Below are positions 1-10,613 of a DNA stretch of 64,000 nucleotides, piece after piece. The DNA is from Macrotrachela quadricornifera (taxonomy: Eukaryota; Rotifera; Eurotatoria; Philodinida; Philodinidae), in the NCBI GenBank assembly GCA_022393335.1, contig JAJEKB010000237.1, positions 1 to 64,000 on the forward strand, in the 5' to 3' direction. Position numbers and translations under genes: made by a program. The notes beneath the pieces were generated by a model. The model had not been told where the DNA came from, did not search any database, and saw only the letters and a list, made by a program, of their open reading frames with translations. The first letter of the stretch is position 1, and every line of letters starts with the position of its first letter.

Positions 1-776
1 CCAAAAATCAAATCATTTGTTGATGCTCAACGAAATCGTTTTCATCATTTGATTAGTAGTCAACGAATTCTTATAGAACATGCTAGTCTTGAACCTACTA
101 TGTGGTGGTTTCAAAATCATTTCTCTTCAAATCGTTATAATACACTTCTTGAACAACAAGTTAATATATTTCGAATGTTACATAATATTGATGCTACAGT
201 AAGTCTAATAAAAGCTTTTTATGATCTATTTTATGTATTATTTAGTTAATGCGTATAAACGAATGCTCAAATGATGATGAAGACCAGATAAAAAATCTTC
301 AAATGTATGCTGCCGGTGGTTTGTTTATTCCTAATCTTCATACTGAACTAGCTGATTTAAGTCGACAATTAACTGGATGTCTTAGTCTGTGGTCATCATA
401 TTTTGCTCTTACTCAAACACGTTTTCATCGACTATTTCGTGATTGTACTTATAGTCGTACAGAATTGAATGACGGTGATCTTTTAAAACATGAACAACAT
501 CTTATTGAACTTCATCATACAATTCATCGTCTTCAACGTCAAAATCAACAATCATTTAATCGATTATTAGAACATTATCTCGATCGAGTAATTCGAGGAG
601 AGTCACTTTCAAATTTTGTACCGTATATTCATAATGATAAAGCAGATATAATCTTTATTGGTATATCGGCTATGTATTATTCAACAACTCAACTTGCCCT
701 ATCTGCATTAGCTTTAGGCACAAATATTCATACTATTTTCGAACTTGAAACAACAAGTCTTTATCGCTCTTTTTAA
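1..776 (+). CDS. FUSC-like (fusaric acid resistance/aromatic acid exporter type) membrane protein, C-terminal part
   Basis: This is a 3'-terminal gene fragment that starts upstream of the window. Two exons are visible: 1-198, open from base 1, and 246-776, joined by a 47-bp GT-AG intron (199-245) in phase 0, ending at TAA. The 242 visible residues contain EPTMWWFQNHFSSNRYNTLL. That pattern (Glu-Pro, paired Trp, a Phe/Pro-type loop, Tyr, Leu-Leu) resembles the soluble stretch after the membrane block in FUSC/ALMT-type proteins. It is followed by helical, His/Gln-rich sequence and a final hydrophobic stretch. FUSC proteins export organic or aromatic acids in bacteria, plants and fungi. Membership is judged by eye from this short motif, so it is tentative. 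If correct, it is an unusual gene for an animal. The transmembrane part lies outside the window. Confidence 0.45.
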
Positions 777-2727
777 ATAATGTAAATATATAATGTAAAC
801 TTGCATTTTCAATGAATACTGAATATATAAGTATCTTTAATGAGTAATAGAGCAAATGAAAATTGCTTATATATATTTTTAATTAAAATTCTTTGTCAAC
901 ATAATTAATATATCTTTGATGAATTATTTCCATTGCACTTATATTATTTATAGTCGGTATATTTTCTTAAAACTTTCCATTGTAAGACTAGTACCATAGC
1001 TAGAGAAGAGTGAATGGCTGGTCATCGTTGTCTGATAATTTTTCTGGTAGTAGTGTAATAGAAGACAACAGTTCTAATCAAGAAGGAAGTACATAATAGC
1101 TTCTTTTTTTTTGTTTCAAAACTTGTGCATGGGTAAGATTTTGTTTACAAAACTTAAACAAAATATATCGGTAATAAATTACTTTTAGGTAATTACTGTC
1201 ACAATCATTTTGTCACTAGTGGAAGGCACTATAAAAATCCTTTAAAAATAAGAAAAAAAATGCTTTTTACTACATTATTTTAACAAGTATTTCATTTTAT
1301 TTTTCAACGGATGTCTTACACACTTGACAAGCGTCATGAATACTTTTAAGTACATCTTTAAATAACAAAAGTGCTATTAAGTGTTTCTAAAAGTGTAAAA
1401 AGTACTCGAAGTCATTACAAAAAAAAAAGTAAAAAAATGATGAAAAATGTTACTCTCGTCTGTTTTTTTACATGTACTCTTAACAGTTCTAAAAGAAGTT
1501 ATTTTTGGTGAATCTATGTTATCAACTTTTTCTCTTATAAAGAATTTATTTTATACACAAAATTTATTGAATTATATTTTACACTCATATGCGTCCGAAG
1601 AATCTGCACTGATTAATAATTAATGATATATGTATATTATGTTCGGAGAGTTTAGAATAAATAATATTTGAATGATGAAACAAACAATGCACTGATTTAT
1701 ATAGAATCGCAAATAAAAAAGATCTATCTCAGTCTCTTGTACATATGTATATCGACATACAAGGCATAAGACTATTGGAATTAGATTGAACTAGTATTTA
1801 AATAAATAAATAAATAGATATATATATATGATTTCTCTGATCAAGAAAAATAAATGTTGGAAACTGATCTGATTTCCTATGTAGACTACTCAGAAATTCA
1901 AATAAATCTTTCGATTATAACGTAACTATAGTTCGAATACTTCAAATCCTATTCCGTTTATTATATTATACAACAGTAAATGAAATTGTAACTATATCAA
2001 TGCATTATTTTGCAACTTATATATTGTCTTATTCAGTTTTATTCTCACATTACGACAATTGAAGAAAATAGTTTTCTATTCTTCAATCTTGTACAGTTTG
2101 TTATTTATTCAATTGACAATAGATGATCTAGTTAGAATCTAACCATTTACAATCATTTGAAAAAATAAAAATTTTCTAACGGATATTATTTCATCTAATT
2201 AATTCTTGAAAGTATATATATAACTAATTACTAAAACTTTATATAAAATCGATAGTATATACCTTTGATTAAACATTCCTCTTGTATATTTATCTCAATC
2301 TAATACTGCTATTGTTTTGTAAATTCTAATAAGATCAAGGAAAACATAACAGAATGGAGAGAAAAATTGTTCTAGTGTAGTGCGACATCTTGGTATCATA
2401 TCATTTATTTGACAAAATCTTTTCTATTTATTGTGACTGACTGATTATTAGTACAGCATGCATGTTTTCCATCAATGGATCTATTGGTTGCACTAGAAAA
2501 TTTTTCATTTCTTTGATAACCTTTGTCCTTGAAAGTACATAGTTATTTTCTAATCGTTTCATTATATACTTTTCTTTTGGAAATATTTAGATAATATATT
2601 CTATAATGGACAAAAAATGAAAATTTTTTTTTCTTCCAATTAAAATGTAATATTTGAAATAATTCTTTTCAAATTTTTTACATGTATTTTTTCTTCTTGT
2701 TTTATTTATAGTTCATTATTTTTGAAC
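777..2727. other. Intergenic AT-rich region
   Basis: About 1.95 kb of very AT-rich sequence between the FUSC-like gene and MMD. Apart from the short coding-like patch at 1004-1096, listed separately, I see no exon chain, RNA gene or clear repeat. Oligo-A and oligo-T tracts and short TATATA runs are common. The promoter and any 5' non-coding exon of MMD should lie in its right-hand part; an acceptor-like TTTATTTATAG ends at 2711, just before the MMD start. Confidence 0.6.
1004..1096 (+). pseudogene. Candidate orphan terminal exon
   Basis: After an AG at 1003 there is an open stretch of 30 codons (R R V N G W S S L S D N F S G S S ...) ending in TAA at 1094-1096. The Ser/Asn/Asp/Glu-rich wording and codon choice look like real coding sequence in this genome rather than the surrounding AT-rich filler. 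It could be an alternative last exon of the FUSC-like gene, although I find no in-phase donor before that gene's stop, or the relic of a lost gene. Function unknown. Confidence 0.22.
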
Positions 2728-3787
2728 ATGCATATTCAAAAACGTGGTGCCAATGTACATATCTATGGTAATTGTGTTCAAACATCACCAGTACAAACTA
2801 AACAAAAACAGCACAAATGTTGGCGTCGATTTATGAATGAACGAGCAATTGATCGAGCTTATATACCTACAGTCTACGGTATATTAATTTTTTATTCAAT
2901 TTTAATCGTATGTATATAAACATTCTTCTTATAGAACATGCAGCAAATTGTTTAACACACGGTTGTCTTATTATTCCATCTTTTATTGCTGCTCAACAAC
3001 TTATAGTTCGTGCAAAAACATCAGCAGAATATTGGAGTAGTATTATTTATGGCAATGCTCTCATTTTACTCTTTTCTTTTTCCACTGTCTTTCACTGTTC
3101 ATGCTTTCATCCGGCATATAGGTATAAATGAAATATTTATTATTTATTAAATAAATAATGAAAATATTTTATTTATTATTTCTTTTTCCACAGCGATTCA
3201 AGAATAAGACATTTATTACATCGTATTGATCGAGCTGTTATTTATATTTTTATTAGTTCGAGTTATACACCATGGTAAAAATGAAATGATATTTTTTCTA
3301 TAATATTTTTTATTTTCATTTCGAATTTTCAAGGCTTCTTTTACGTCCAGCACAAAATGTTTCAACAACTACTACAATAACTATCGTTTGGATCATGGCT
3401 TTATTAGGCATAACATATCAGATTTTATATCATGAAAAATATAAATTACTTGAAACATGTTGTTATATTGTGGTAGGTCTTTTTCCTGCTATTGTTATAA
3501 TAGATATGGTATGTTTGTATAAATATATTTAAAAAAAACAAAAATATAATTATTTTTATATTTATTTATTTTAGGTTGAACATGAAGGTTTAATTGAAAT
3601 GGGTGTTGGTGGTTTTATGTTTCTTTCAGGTGTTTTTTTCTTTAAATGTGATGGTATTATACCATTTGCACATGCTATTTGGCATTGTTTTGTATTTGTT
3701 GGTGCTGCTATTCATTACTATGCAGTTTATAATTATCTTATTACATCATCATCACTTAGAACAGATCCTATAACAAAAAAATATTAG
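2728..3787 (+). CDS. MMD: MMD/MMD2 (PAQR10/PAQR11) seven-transmembrane protein
   Basis: Monocyte-to-macrophage differentiation factor family, a PAQR/haemolysin III-type seven-helix membrane protein; in vertebrates MMD proteins reside in Golgi membranes and modulate Ras/ERK signalling. Five phase-consistent exons: 2728-2878, 2935-3121, 3194-3274, 3334-3508 and 3575-3787, giving 268 aa. Diagnostic stretches follow the vertebrate protein closely: RFMNERA, EHAANCLTHG, STVFHCSCFH, SSYTPWLLLR, LYHEKYKLLE, FFFKCDGIIPFAHAIWHCF and HYYAVYNYL. The PAQR metal-site histidines are present, one in the STVFH motif and two in HAIWH/AIHYY. The N terminus is about 25 residues longer than in vertebrate MMD, with a Lys/Gln-rich leader. 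ATG 2728 was taken because upstream sequence is non-coding; a 5' non-coding exon may end at the donor matching the acceptor at 2711. Tail to tail with SMKR1. Confidence 0.92.
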
Positions 3788-4283
3788 TTTTGTTATGGAA
3801 TAAGTTTCAAGATTTTGATCAAAATCTTTGATTTTATTGTCTGATATATTTGTTAATATTTATATAATGAATGCACCTATATACAATTTGAATATGATCT
3901 ATTTTATAACAATATCGAAACGTTTGTAATATTATTCTCTATTTTGTAAACAGTGGATTTTTTTGTCTCATGCTGATGTTTCGTTGTTTTTTCTATATTC
4001 TTATGCAGAATAATTACTTTTTTTTTGTGTATCCCACTTTGCTTTATGTTTTAAGTATAGCAATATTTATATTCCGTTTTTTTGTTCTTTCGAATGAGAA
4101 TAGACAACATTTGTAACCTGAAATGAAACATTGTAGTATGAAGAATATTATTTTATTTATTCACTTGAAATATAAAAAAAAAATTATATAAGACTCTGTA
4201 TTTTTATAAGGCAAAGTTGAATAAAAATAAGATGAATGTATTCACAATATTGAAAAGATAATTCAAAAATAAAAAAAGAATAT
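3788..4283. other. Convergent intergenic region between MMD and SMKR1
   Basis: About 0.5 kb of AT-rich sequence holding the 3' UTRs of two convergent genes. AATAAA-like motifs occur on both strands, as expected of poly(A) signals. Nothing else is recognised. Confidence 0.55.
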
Positions 4284-4584
4284 TTATGATTTCTTCTTTT
4301 TCTTCTTCTTCTTCCCCTTTTTAGCTCCTTCCCATGGAAAACCTCGTGCATCTAAACAATCGGCAACATTATGACATATATAATATGCATTAATAATAGC
4401 AGCTGGTGATAAAACATCAACTTCTGGACGTTCTTCAGCACTTTTAGCACGAATTTTACGTTTTTTTGAGGCACTTGGTGAACGTGCTGTTTTAGCTGAT
4501 TTGGTCTTTTTTGTTGGCTACATACATATACATATGTATATAAATACAAATATTAAAAGAAAGTTTATTATAATTTCTTACCAT
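4284..4584 (-). CDS. SMKR1: Small lysine-rich protein 1 (SMKR1)
   Basis: A 78-aa protein on the minus strand in two exons. Exon 1 contributes only the start codon (4582-4584), immediately followed by a GTAAG donor. Exon 2 (4517-4284) carries the rest, ending in a Lys-rich tail and TAA. The conserved core reads [20 protein letters not shown], then [15 protein letters not shown] and a run of Gly/Lys. This matches the layout of vertebrate SMKR1 (PEVDILSPAAxLNxYYIxHNVADCL...GxxWPGA). I recall no firmly established molecular function. The start codon sitting exactly at the splice junction gives M-P-T-K-K, like the vertebrate M-P-A-K start, which supports this model. Head to head with GIPC. Confidence 0.88.
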
Positions 4585-5066
4585 AATCGACGATAAAAAA
4601 TGAAAAATTTTTAAAACTGTATTTGATTTAACATAATGTTAGAATATGTCGAATTTTTTTATATTCTTTTCTTCTATAATAACAACATTCTTATAAGGGC
4701 TTCAACTACAAAAACACACAAATACTAGATGATGAAAGTTTTCTTTTTCTTATATTCTAAATAATAACCATAACTGCATATGTTGTCAAGGAGGACATTC
4801 GCTTTTACAATATTTTTTATTAAAATCATCCTTTTTTTCATTGTTTGAAAAACTCAACCAATGAAATATATGTTTGTCATCAAATCCTTTTTTTTTATTT
4901 ATTCATCCGACTTCAAATAAAGATTTGAGAAAGACGAAACTCATATTGACATAAGGTTACCTGTGAATATATAACAGTATATTCGCTTTTTTATATCATC
5001 GGATGTTATTACAACATTTAAATAATATTATTTTGATCATAGATATATAATTTCTTTATTTATATC
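4585..5066. promoter_or_regulatory. Shared intergenic promoter region of SMKR1 and GIPC
   Basis: A 482-bp interval between the start codons of two divergently transcribed genes. It must contain both 5' UTRs and both promoters unless remote exons exist. It is AT-rich with several poly-T runs; I cannot point to a specific TATA box or factor site with confidence. Confidence 0.4.
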
Positions 5067-6395
5067 ATGCCAATTTTTCGCTCACGAAAATCGAAAAAAA
5101 AAGATTCTGCAAGTGATGTTATCTCAACATCATCATCAGCAACAACAACATATGAAAATACAAGTTCATCCGCTTCAAATTCTTCGAAAAAATCACCACG
5201 AAATTCTCAATCTTCTTCAAATAATCGTCTTCCAGTAACTACTGATTCTTCTAATCGTAATCAACAACATGATCAACCAAAACTTGTATTTCATTGTCAA
5301 TTAGCACATGGTAGTCCAACTGGTCTAATATCAGGTTTTAGTAATGCTAAAGGATTATATCAAAAAGTAGCTGATTGTTTTGAAATACCAGCAGCAACAG
5401 TATGAATTATATTATATCGAAAAAAAACATCGATATTTATCTTACTTTTTTTTTTTGCTTTTAAGATTCTATTCTGTACATTAAATACACATAAAATTGA
5501 TATGAATAAATTATTAGGTGGACAACTTGGTTTAGAAGATTTAATATTTGCACATGTTAAAGGACAAACAAAAGAAATAGATATTGTTAAATCTGAAATG
5601 GCTCTTGGATTGACTATTACAGATAATGGAGCAGGTTTGTTTTACTTTTTTTCTTATTTTATAATAAAACAAAAATAAATTATTTTTATTTATTTCATTA
5701 TAAATTAGGTTATGCTTTTATTAAACGAATTAATGAAGGAAGTGTTATTGATCGACTTAAAAATTATATTAAAGTTGGTGATCATATTGAAAAAATAAAT
5801 GATAAATCAGTTGTTGATACACGACATTTTGAAGTAGCTCAAATGTTAAAAGATATTCCTGTTGGTGCAACATTTAAATTGCGTTTAATTGAACCAAATG
5901 CTTTTGGATTTCGTATGATAATAAATTATATTTTATTTAAAAAAATTAATTTTTTCCTTATAGAAATTGAACCAGCTAAACGTGGTCGTAAGCCAAGCGA
6001 TGTGAATAGTGGTACCAAAACTCTTCGTTTTAAAGCTGATGGTAAAGCAAGTATTGAAGAAGTTAATGATACAATGACAAAAGCTATTGATCGTATTAAT
6101 AATATTCTTGAAACTTATATGAATATAAATGATTCTGATCTTGGTACATATATTTTATTTTAAAGTATTCTTATATAAATTTATATTTTTTTTTCTGTTA
6201 TTTTTAGCACGACAAATTTGGGATTTAGCAGAAAATAAAAAAAATCCAAGTGATTTTGCTATGGCTATTGATGAATCAGAATTAGGTGCATTTAATTTTA
6301 CAGATGAATTTATTTTTGATTTATGGGCTGCAATTGATGATATTAAAGCTGGACGAATACAAGAAGAAAAAGATTTTGAAGTTGAACGATTATAG
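5067..6395 (+). CDS. GIPC1: GIPC PDZ-domain adaptor (synectin family)
   Basis: Adaptor linking PDZ-binding membrane cargo to myosin VI on endocytic vesicles. Five exons, all in phase: 5067-5399, 5466-5634, 5709-5912, 5964-6143 and 6208-6395, giving 357 aa. Residues 1-75 are a low-complexity Ser/Asn/Thr leader. The GH1 region follows ([19 protein letters not shown], then [20 protein letters not shown]). The PDZ domain has the family's [19 protein letters not shown], where ALGL takes the place of the usual GLGF carboxylate-binding loop. The C-terminal GH2 domain, the myosin VI-binding part, runs to the end ([35 protein letters not shown]). Length and order match vertebrate GIPC1-3; I cannot say which paralogue, and invertebrates usually have one. 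Start chosen at the first ATG of a long open exon. Confidence 0.95.
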
Positions 6396-7600
6396 AATAT
6401 AATGAATTATTTTATTTATTTATTTTTTTCAAGTCAAAACCGGTGCATAATTAATTTGTTTTTCTTCTAATATATTTATTAAACTAGAACAACGAATAAA
6501 ATTGATATTCAATAATAAAATATATACAAAAGAACATCTTTATCATTTGTAAATATATTTCTTTTTTTTTCTCTAGTCTTTTTTTTTTGAATAAGCTATG
6601 ATAATGACAAAAGAATGTGTTGTTTTTATTACATATAATATTCTCTATGACTTTTAATTTGTTTTTTTTCTTTTAATATACTTATTGTTTTATTATTATA
6701 TGTAACGAAATTAACTTGTCCATTCCTTTGTTTTTTATTCATGAGAATTAAAACAAAACAATGAACAAACCTTTTCAAGATAGATTTAAATATACTCATT
6801 GTTTCTTTGTTGTTTTTTTATATTGATTATTTTATCAAATAATGTATCTAAATTTTTTTTATATTACTCTAATTGAATAATTATATAAAATAAACGTGAT
6901 GAGGAAAAAAAATTGATTTTGTCTATTCTAGTTCCTTATCAAGCAGAGAGACATGACTTTTTGCATATTTATCATTGAGATAGTCATTTGACGTAAGTTC
7001 TTATCACATGTGTCAGTAGCAAAATATTTGATGAATATAAAGTCCAGAAAAAGAATTTTTAAAATAAAGCTATTGAAATTATAATTTCTATAATTGATAT
7101 TTTAAATTGAATGAACATTCAGTTATATTGATAAAGTACTTGTTATTCTTTTTTTTAAAGTGTTATAATCAGATCGATGATAATAATAATCTTATTGTTT
7201 TTTTCTATTTGAATAAATCCTTATTCTATTTAACAAACAATTTTTTTATCATCTAATACATCGATGTTCATTCAATTACATTTTGAACACTAGAGAATTC
7301 TTTGTCTTCTTCAAAAATTAATCGAAGTTTGGTGTTATCAACTAACATGTCAATTGCAATATATTATGTTTGCATGTCAACTGTTATCCTTCGACAGATG
7401 GAATAACGATCAATAATAAGAATGCCGCTAATATAACAATAACTAGAAAAATCATATAAAAATATACAAAAATGAAGATGTATTGACCGTAAATATAACT
7501 AGTGATGCTTATAGAGATTCTAGATCAACTGATTCAATTCTTCTTTAAGATTAATTTATGATGAGATCATATTCAACTGTTGTTAAATATATAAAAGAAT
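6396..7600. other. Intergenic AT-rich region downstream of GIPC
   Basis: GIPC 3' UTR and intergenic sequence, extremely AT-rich with many poly-T runs. Possible AATAAA poly(A) signals lie shortly after the stop. No gene, RNA gene or structured repeat is recognised. Confidence 0.5.
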
Positions 7601-8436
7601 ATTTAAGTCTTCTCAATTGATAGATGTGTATGCGTGCGTGTGCACGTTGATTACCGCTGGGAGGCGGAATGTGAATGATACAATTTACTGAATAAGTGAC
7701 TGTAGATGAGGAAATCAGCGCACACACACAAAATCACTTTGAATGAATTTCGATACCCTACCATCTGTGCATATGCATAATTAGACGAGGGGAAACACTT
7801 CAAGTTCTTTTAGCCGGAAAACACAACAGTCATGGCCTCACATATTACCATCACCAAACTAATTGCCTTTTGCAACACATATATATGTATACATTCTCAA
7901 GAGAAGAAAAAGATGACCCTACCGGCGGTACAAGGCCACGGTAGATCACGGTTCAACAAGCAGTTAATCATGTCGTAGAAACTCATTAGTTAGATCGAGT
8001 CAGCATCACATACCAAAGGAAAAAGCACGTTCATCATGATAGAACACATATAATAAGCATTTCTTTTTTTTTTTCTTTTAACTTATCGTTTTGTTTCTCA
8101 AGTGGATGGTTGGAATCAAATTGAAAACAGATATATCAACAGTAGCAAATAGAAAAGTCGTTTAATTGTCTGTCTGACATGGCAATGAACCTTATACAAA
8201 CACAAAACGATATATGTTCATGTCATCAGAATGATGAATGATTCAATCAAAAACAAATAATAATTTTCTCAACATTCTTCTGTTTCTCTATAACTCAGCT
8301 GATCAACTGTAAAGAAACATCTGGTGACCGAATACATATTTAAAAAATTTGTTGTGTATTCTAATTGACTACTTCTTCAATACTTTGATCTTAAGCGTAC
8401 TTTGGCGATCGCTTGCGTGACAAAAAGACGCTTGGC

Positions 8437-8454
8437 GCCGGCTAGTTCGCCGGC
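8437..8454. repeat. GC-rich perfect hairpin GCCGGC-tagttc-GCCGGC
   Basis: Two GCCGGC hexamers in inverted orientation separated by six bases, within a GC-rich island that also holds the palindrome GCGATCGC (8405-8412) and GGCGCC. It is striking in sequence that is otherwise mostly A and T. It may be a cluster of CpG-type factor sites of a promoter. No homologous element is known to me. Confidence 0.4.
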
Positions 8455-8500
8455 ATTAATATGTGCATCATGCGATGATATAATTGGTATTCGTACCTAT

Positions 8501-8557
8501 TCTTTCGCTTTCTCTCCCTCTTCTCTCTCTCTGTCTCTCTCTCTCCCTCTGTCTCCT
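8501..8557. repeat. TC-rich microsatellite
   Basis: Imperfect (TC)n / (CTCT)n pyrimidine tract of about 57 bp in the plexin upstream region. Confidence 0.85.
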
Positions 8558-9315
8558 TGCTTTTTTCTTCTGTCCTGAAATAAAGACCATCAACCTCATA
8601 GATCGTTTGGCTTCCAAATGAGATGTGTTATCAATTAGACTGAGTGGTTGCGGTCGAAACTCTTGAACGTTGGAAGGTAAATAAACGATCGTTTTGGTTA
8701 TGTTTGGTCTAAAGAGTGAATTTCAATGTTTTACTTTTTCCTTCAACTCTCTTTCCTTCACTCTCAGTGGTCATACAACACATATTTATATTATATTCAT
8801 CTCATCATTGTAAATGCCGATGGCTTTTTGCAGTAGTTGCAGTAGTTTGCATCATATATATGTATAATAGAGAGAATGACAAGTATTGAATACATCATCC
8901 TAAACTTCTCGATGATAACAATAGTATGAGAACATCACCGTTTTGAGACAAAACGTCGTGTTCAATGAACCTTACATGAGTAATAGGAAGTCTTTTCATT
9001 CATCTTTTTATTCTTAGTTTTTTTTTCTTGTTTAATCCGGACAAAGACACAAGTAGTACCGTTTCCGTGTCTTCAAGTGACAGTGTGATTTCCGAGTTTT
9101 GATTCTTACTTGTCCTTTACGTCACATTTGTCCTTCTTCTTCTTCTCATGTTCATTTACACACTAAAAATTCTAATAAGAAATTCAATCTATCTTTCCAT
9201 ACAAATAAAAATACGTTCACAGATGGACAGAGAAAGAATATGGTCTCCTGCGGCGACAACTATTTGACCTAATTATTTCACTTTCGTCCACTATTTGCGT
9301 TAATGTCTTTTCTTT

Positions 9316-9340
9316 TATCATTATCATTATCATTATCATT
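9316..9340. repeat. (ATTATC)n short tandem repeat
   Basis: Four copies of a six-base unit (ATCATT/ATTATC) in perfect tandem. Confidence 0.85.
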
Positions 9341-9875
9341 AGCACTGTATCAATGTGAACCAACTAGTTCAACAATTACCTTTTTTTTTTGTGGTAATTC
9401 TTTTATTTGAACAAATTTTTAAGTCCTGTGTAGATAATAATAGATTTGCGTCTTGTCTTGTCAATTGATGAAAGAAAATCGATCGTTTGGCCGGCATTGC
9501 CGCCCTTCTTCTTTTTTTCGTCTTCTCCGTTTATATCGAAGCCACTTTAAAGAACGTCAATCGTTCTTTTTTTCTTCATCTTCTTCTCCTCCTTTTTTTT
9601 TCTATATACGCCCATTACAATTGAACGACGCGTTTTATTTCAACAATAGAGTACTCGTAAAAGAGAGTACCTCCTGTTTTAATGATTTGGCCTGTTCTAT
9701 TCGTCGCTTTGTTGTAACAATTTCACACCGAGAGTACGTATATGTACATATATTTTTAAAGAAATATGAGAGAAATATTGACCATCATTACCACCCCATC
9801 ATCATTTTCTTATAAATTCGTTTAAGAAGAAACCAAGCCCCTTTATTAATTATTTTCTTTTTTTTATATTCAATT

Positions 9876-9907
9876 ATGCCATCAAAATCATTCACATATT
9901 TGGACAA
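9876..9907 (+). other. Candidate short 5' exon ending in a strong donor
   Basis: ATG followed by ten codons (M P S K S F T Y L D K) leads directly into a consensus donor GTAAGT at 9908. If spliced to the acceptor before the plexin start (14359), the frame closes after eight further residues, so it would be an upstream ORF in a 5' leader rather than plexin coding sequence. No further exons were found. Speculative. Confidence 0.2.
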
Positions 9908-10178
9908 GTAAGTTTCCCGTCTGTCAATCAGTTTGATGAACCGTATAAACGATGTATTTATTGTGTAATACTTAAAAATTATCGAGGATATACATAGTAT
10001 ATTCATCATAGCTTTTAGTTATTCATTGAGTATATAGATTTCAAATAGTAGAATGAAATAATAAATAAGACAGATTTCGACTTATGATTGTGTCATGTTG
10101 CGCATACGCTTGATATAAAAAAAGCGCCTGTCTGTCTTGTCATCTCACTGAACAAACTCGCAATGTAATATGGTTGCA

Positions 10179-10216
10179 ATCATCATCATCATCATCATCA
10201 TCATCATATCATCATT
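10179..10216. repeat. (ATC)n trinucleotide repeat
   Basis: About 12 near-perfect tandem copies of ATC/CAT in non-coding DNA. Confidence 0.9.
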
Positions 10217-10575
10217 GATGTATATGAACTGCCTCTCGGACAGTAAAGGCGATCGAGCGAGTAGTATACATATTTATAATAATATATCATTGTAAGAACG
10301 TGCTTTTATGACAAAATCACGTTTATTTTTCTTTTCTTATCTAAAAATTTCTTACTTTAAAAGATATTATTTCTTATTCTGAATGAACATTAATTTCTTA
10401 TTAGAAAATCTAATGTCATTTATATATATTAACTTTTTCACATCTTCTTGTTAAATCGGATACCTGATCATCTTCAAAGCGCATCTCTGATTTTGTTTTT
10501 TTTCGTCTTTAATAACAAATCTACTGTATTGTTTATGAGAAAGAAAGTCGTCAGCACGTCTTAGATTAGCTTGAT

Positions 10576-10613
10576 CTTTCTTTCTCTTTCTCTTTTTCTC
10601 TCTCTCTCTCTCT
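10576..10613. repeat. TC-rich microsatellite
   Basis: Pyrimidine tract grading from TTTC units into perfect (TC)n. It is the second such tract in the plexin upstream region. Confidence 0.85.

Noticed and set aside
9453..9815. 120-codon plus-strand ORF
   Set aside because: It has Phe/Ser runs from poly-T and TTC tracts, no splice context and no recognisable domain; the less AT-rich island raises random ORF length.
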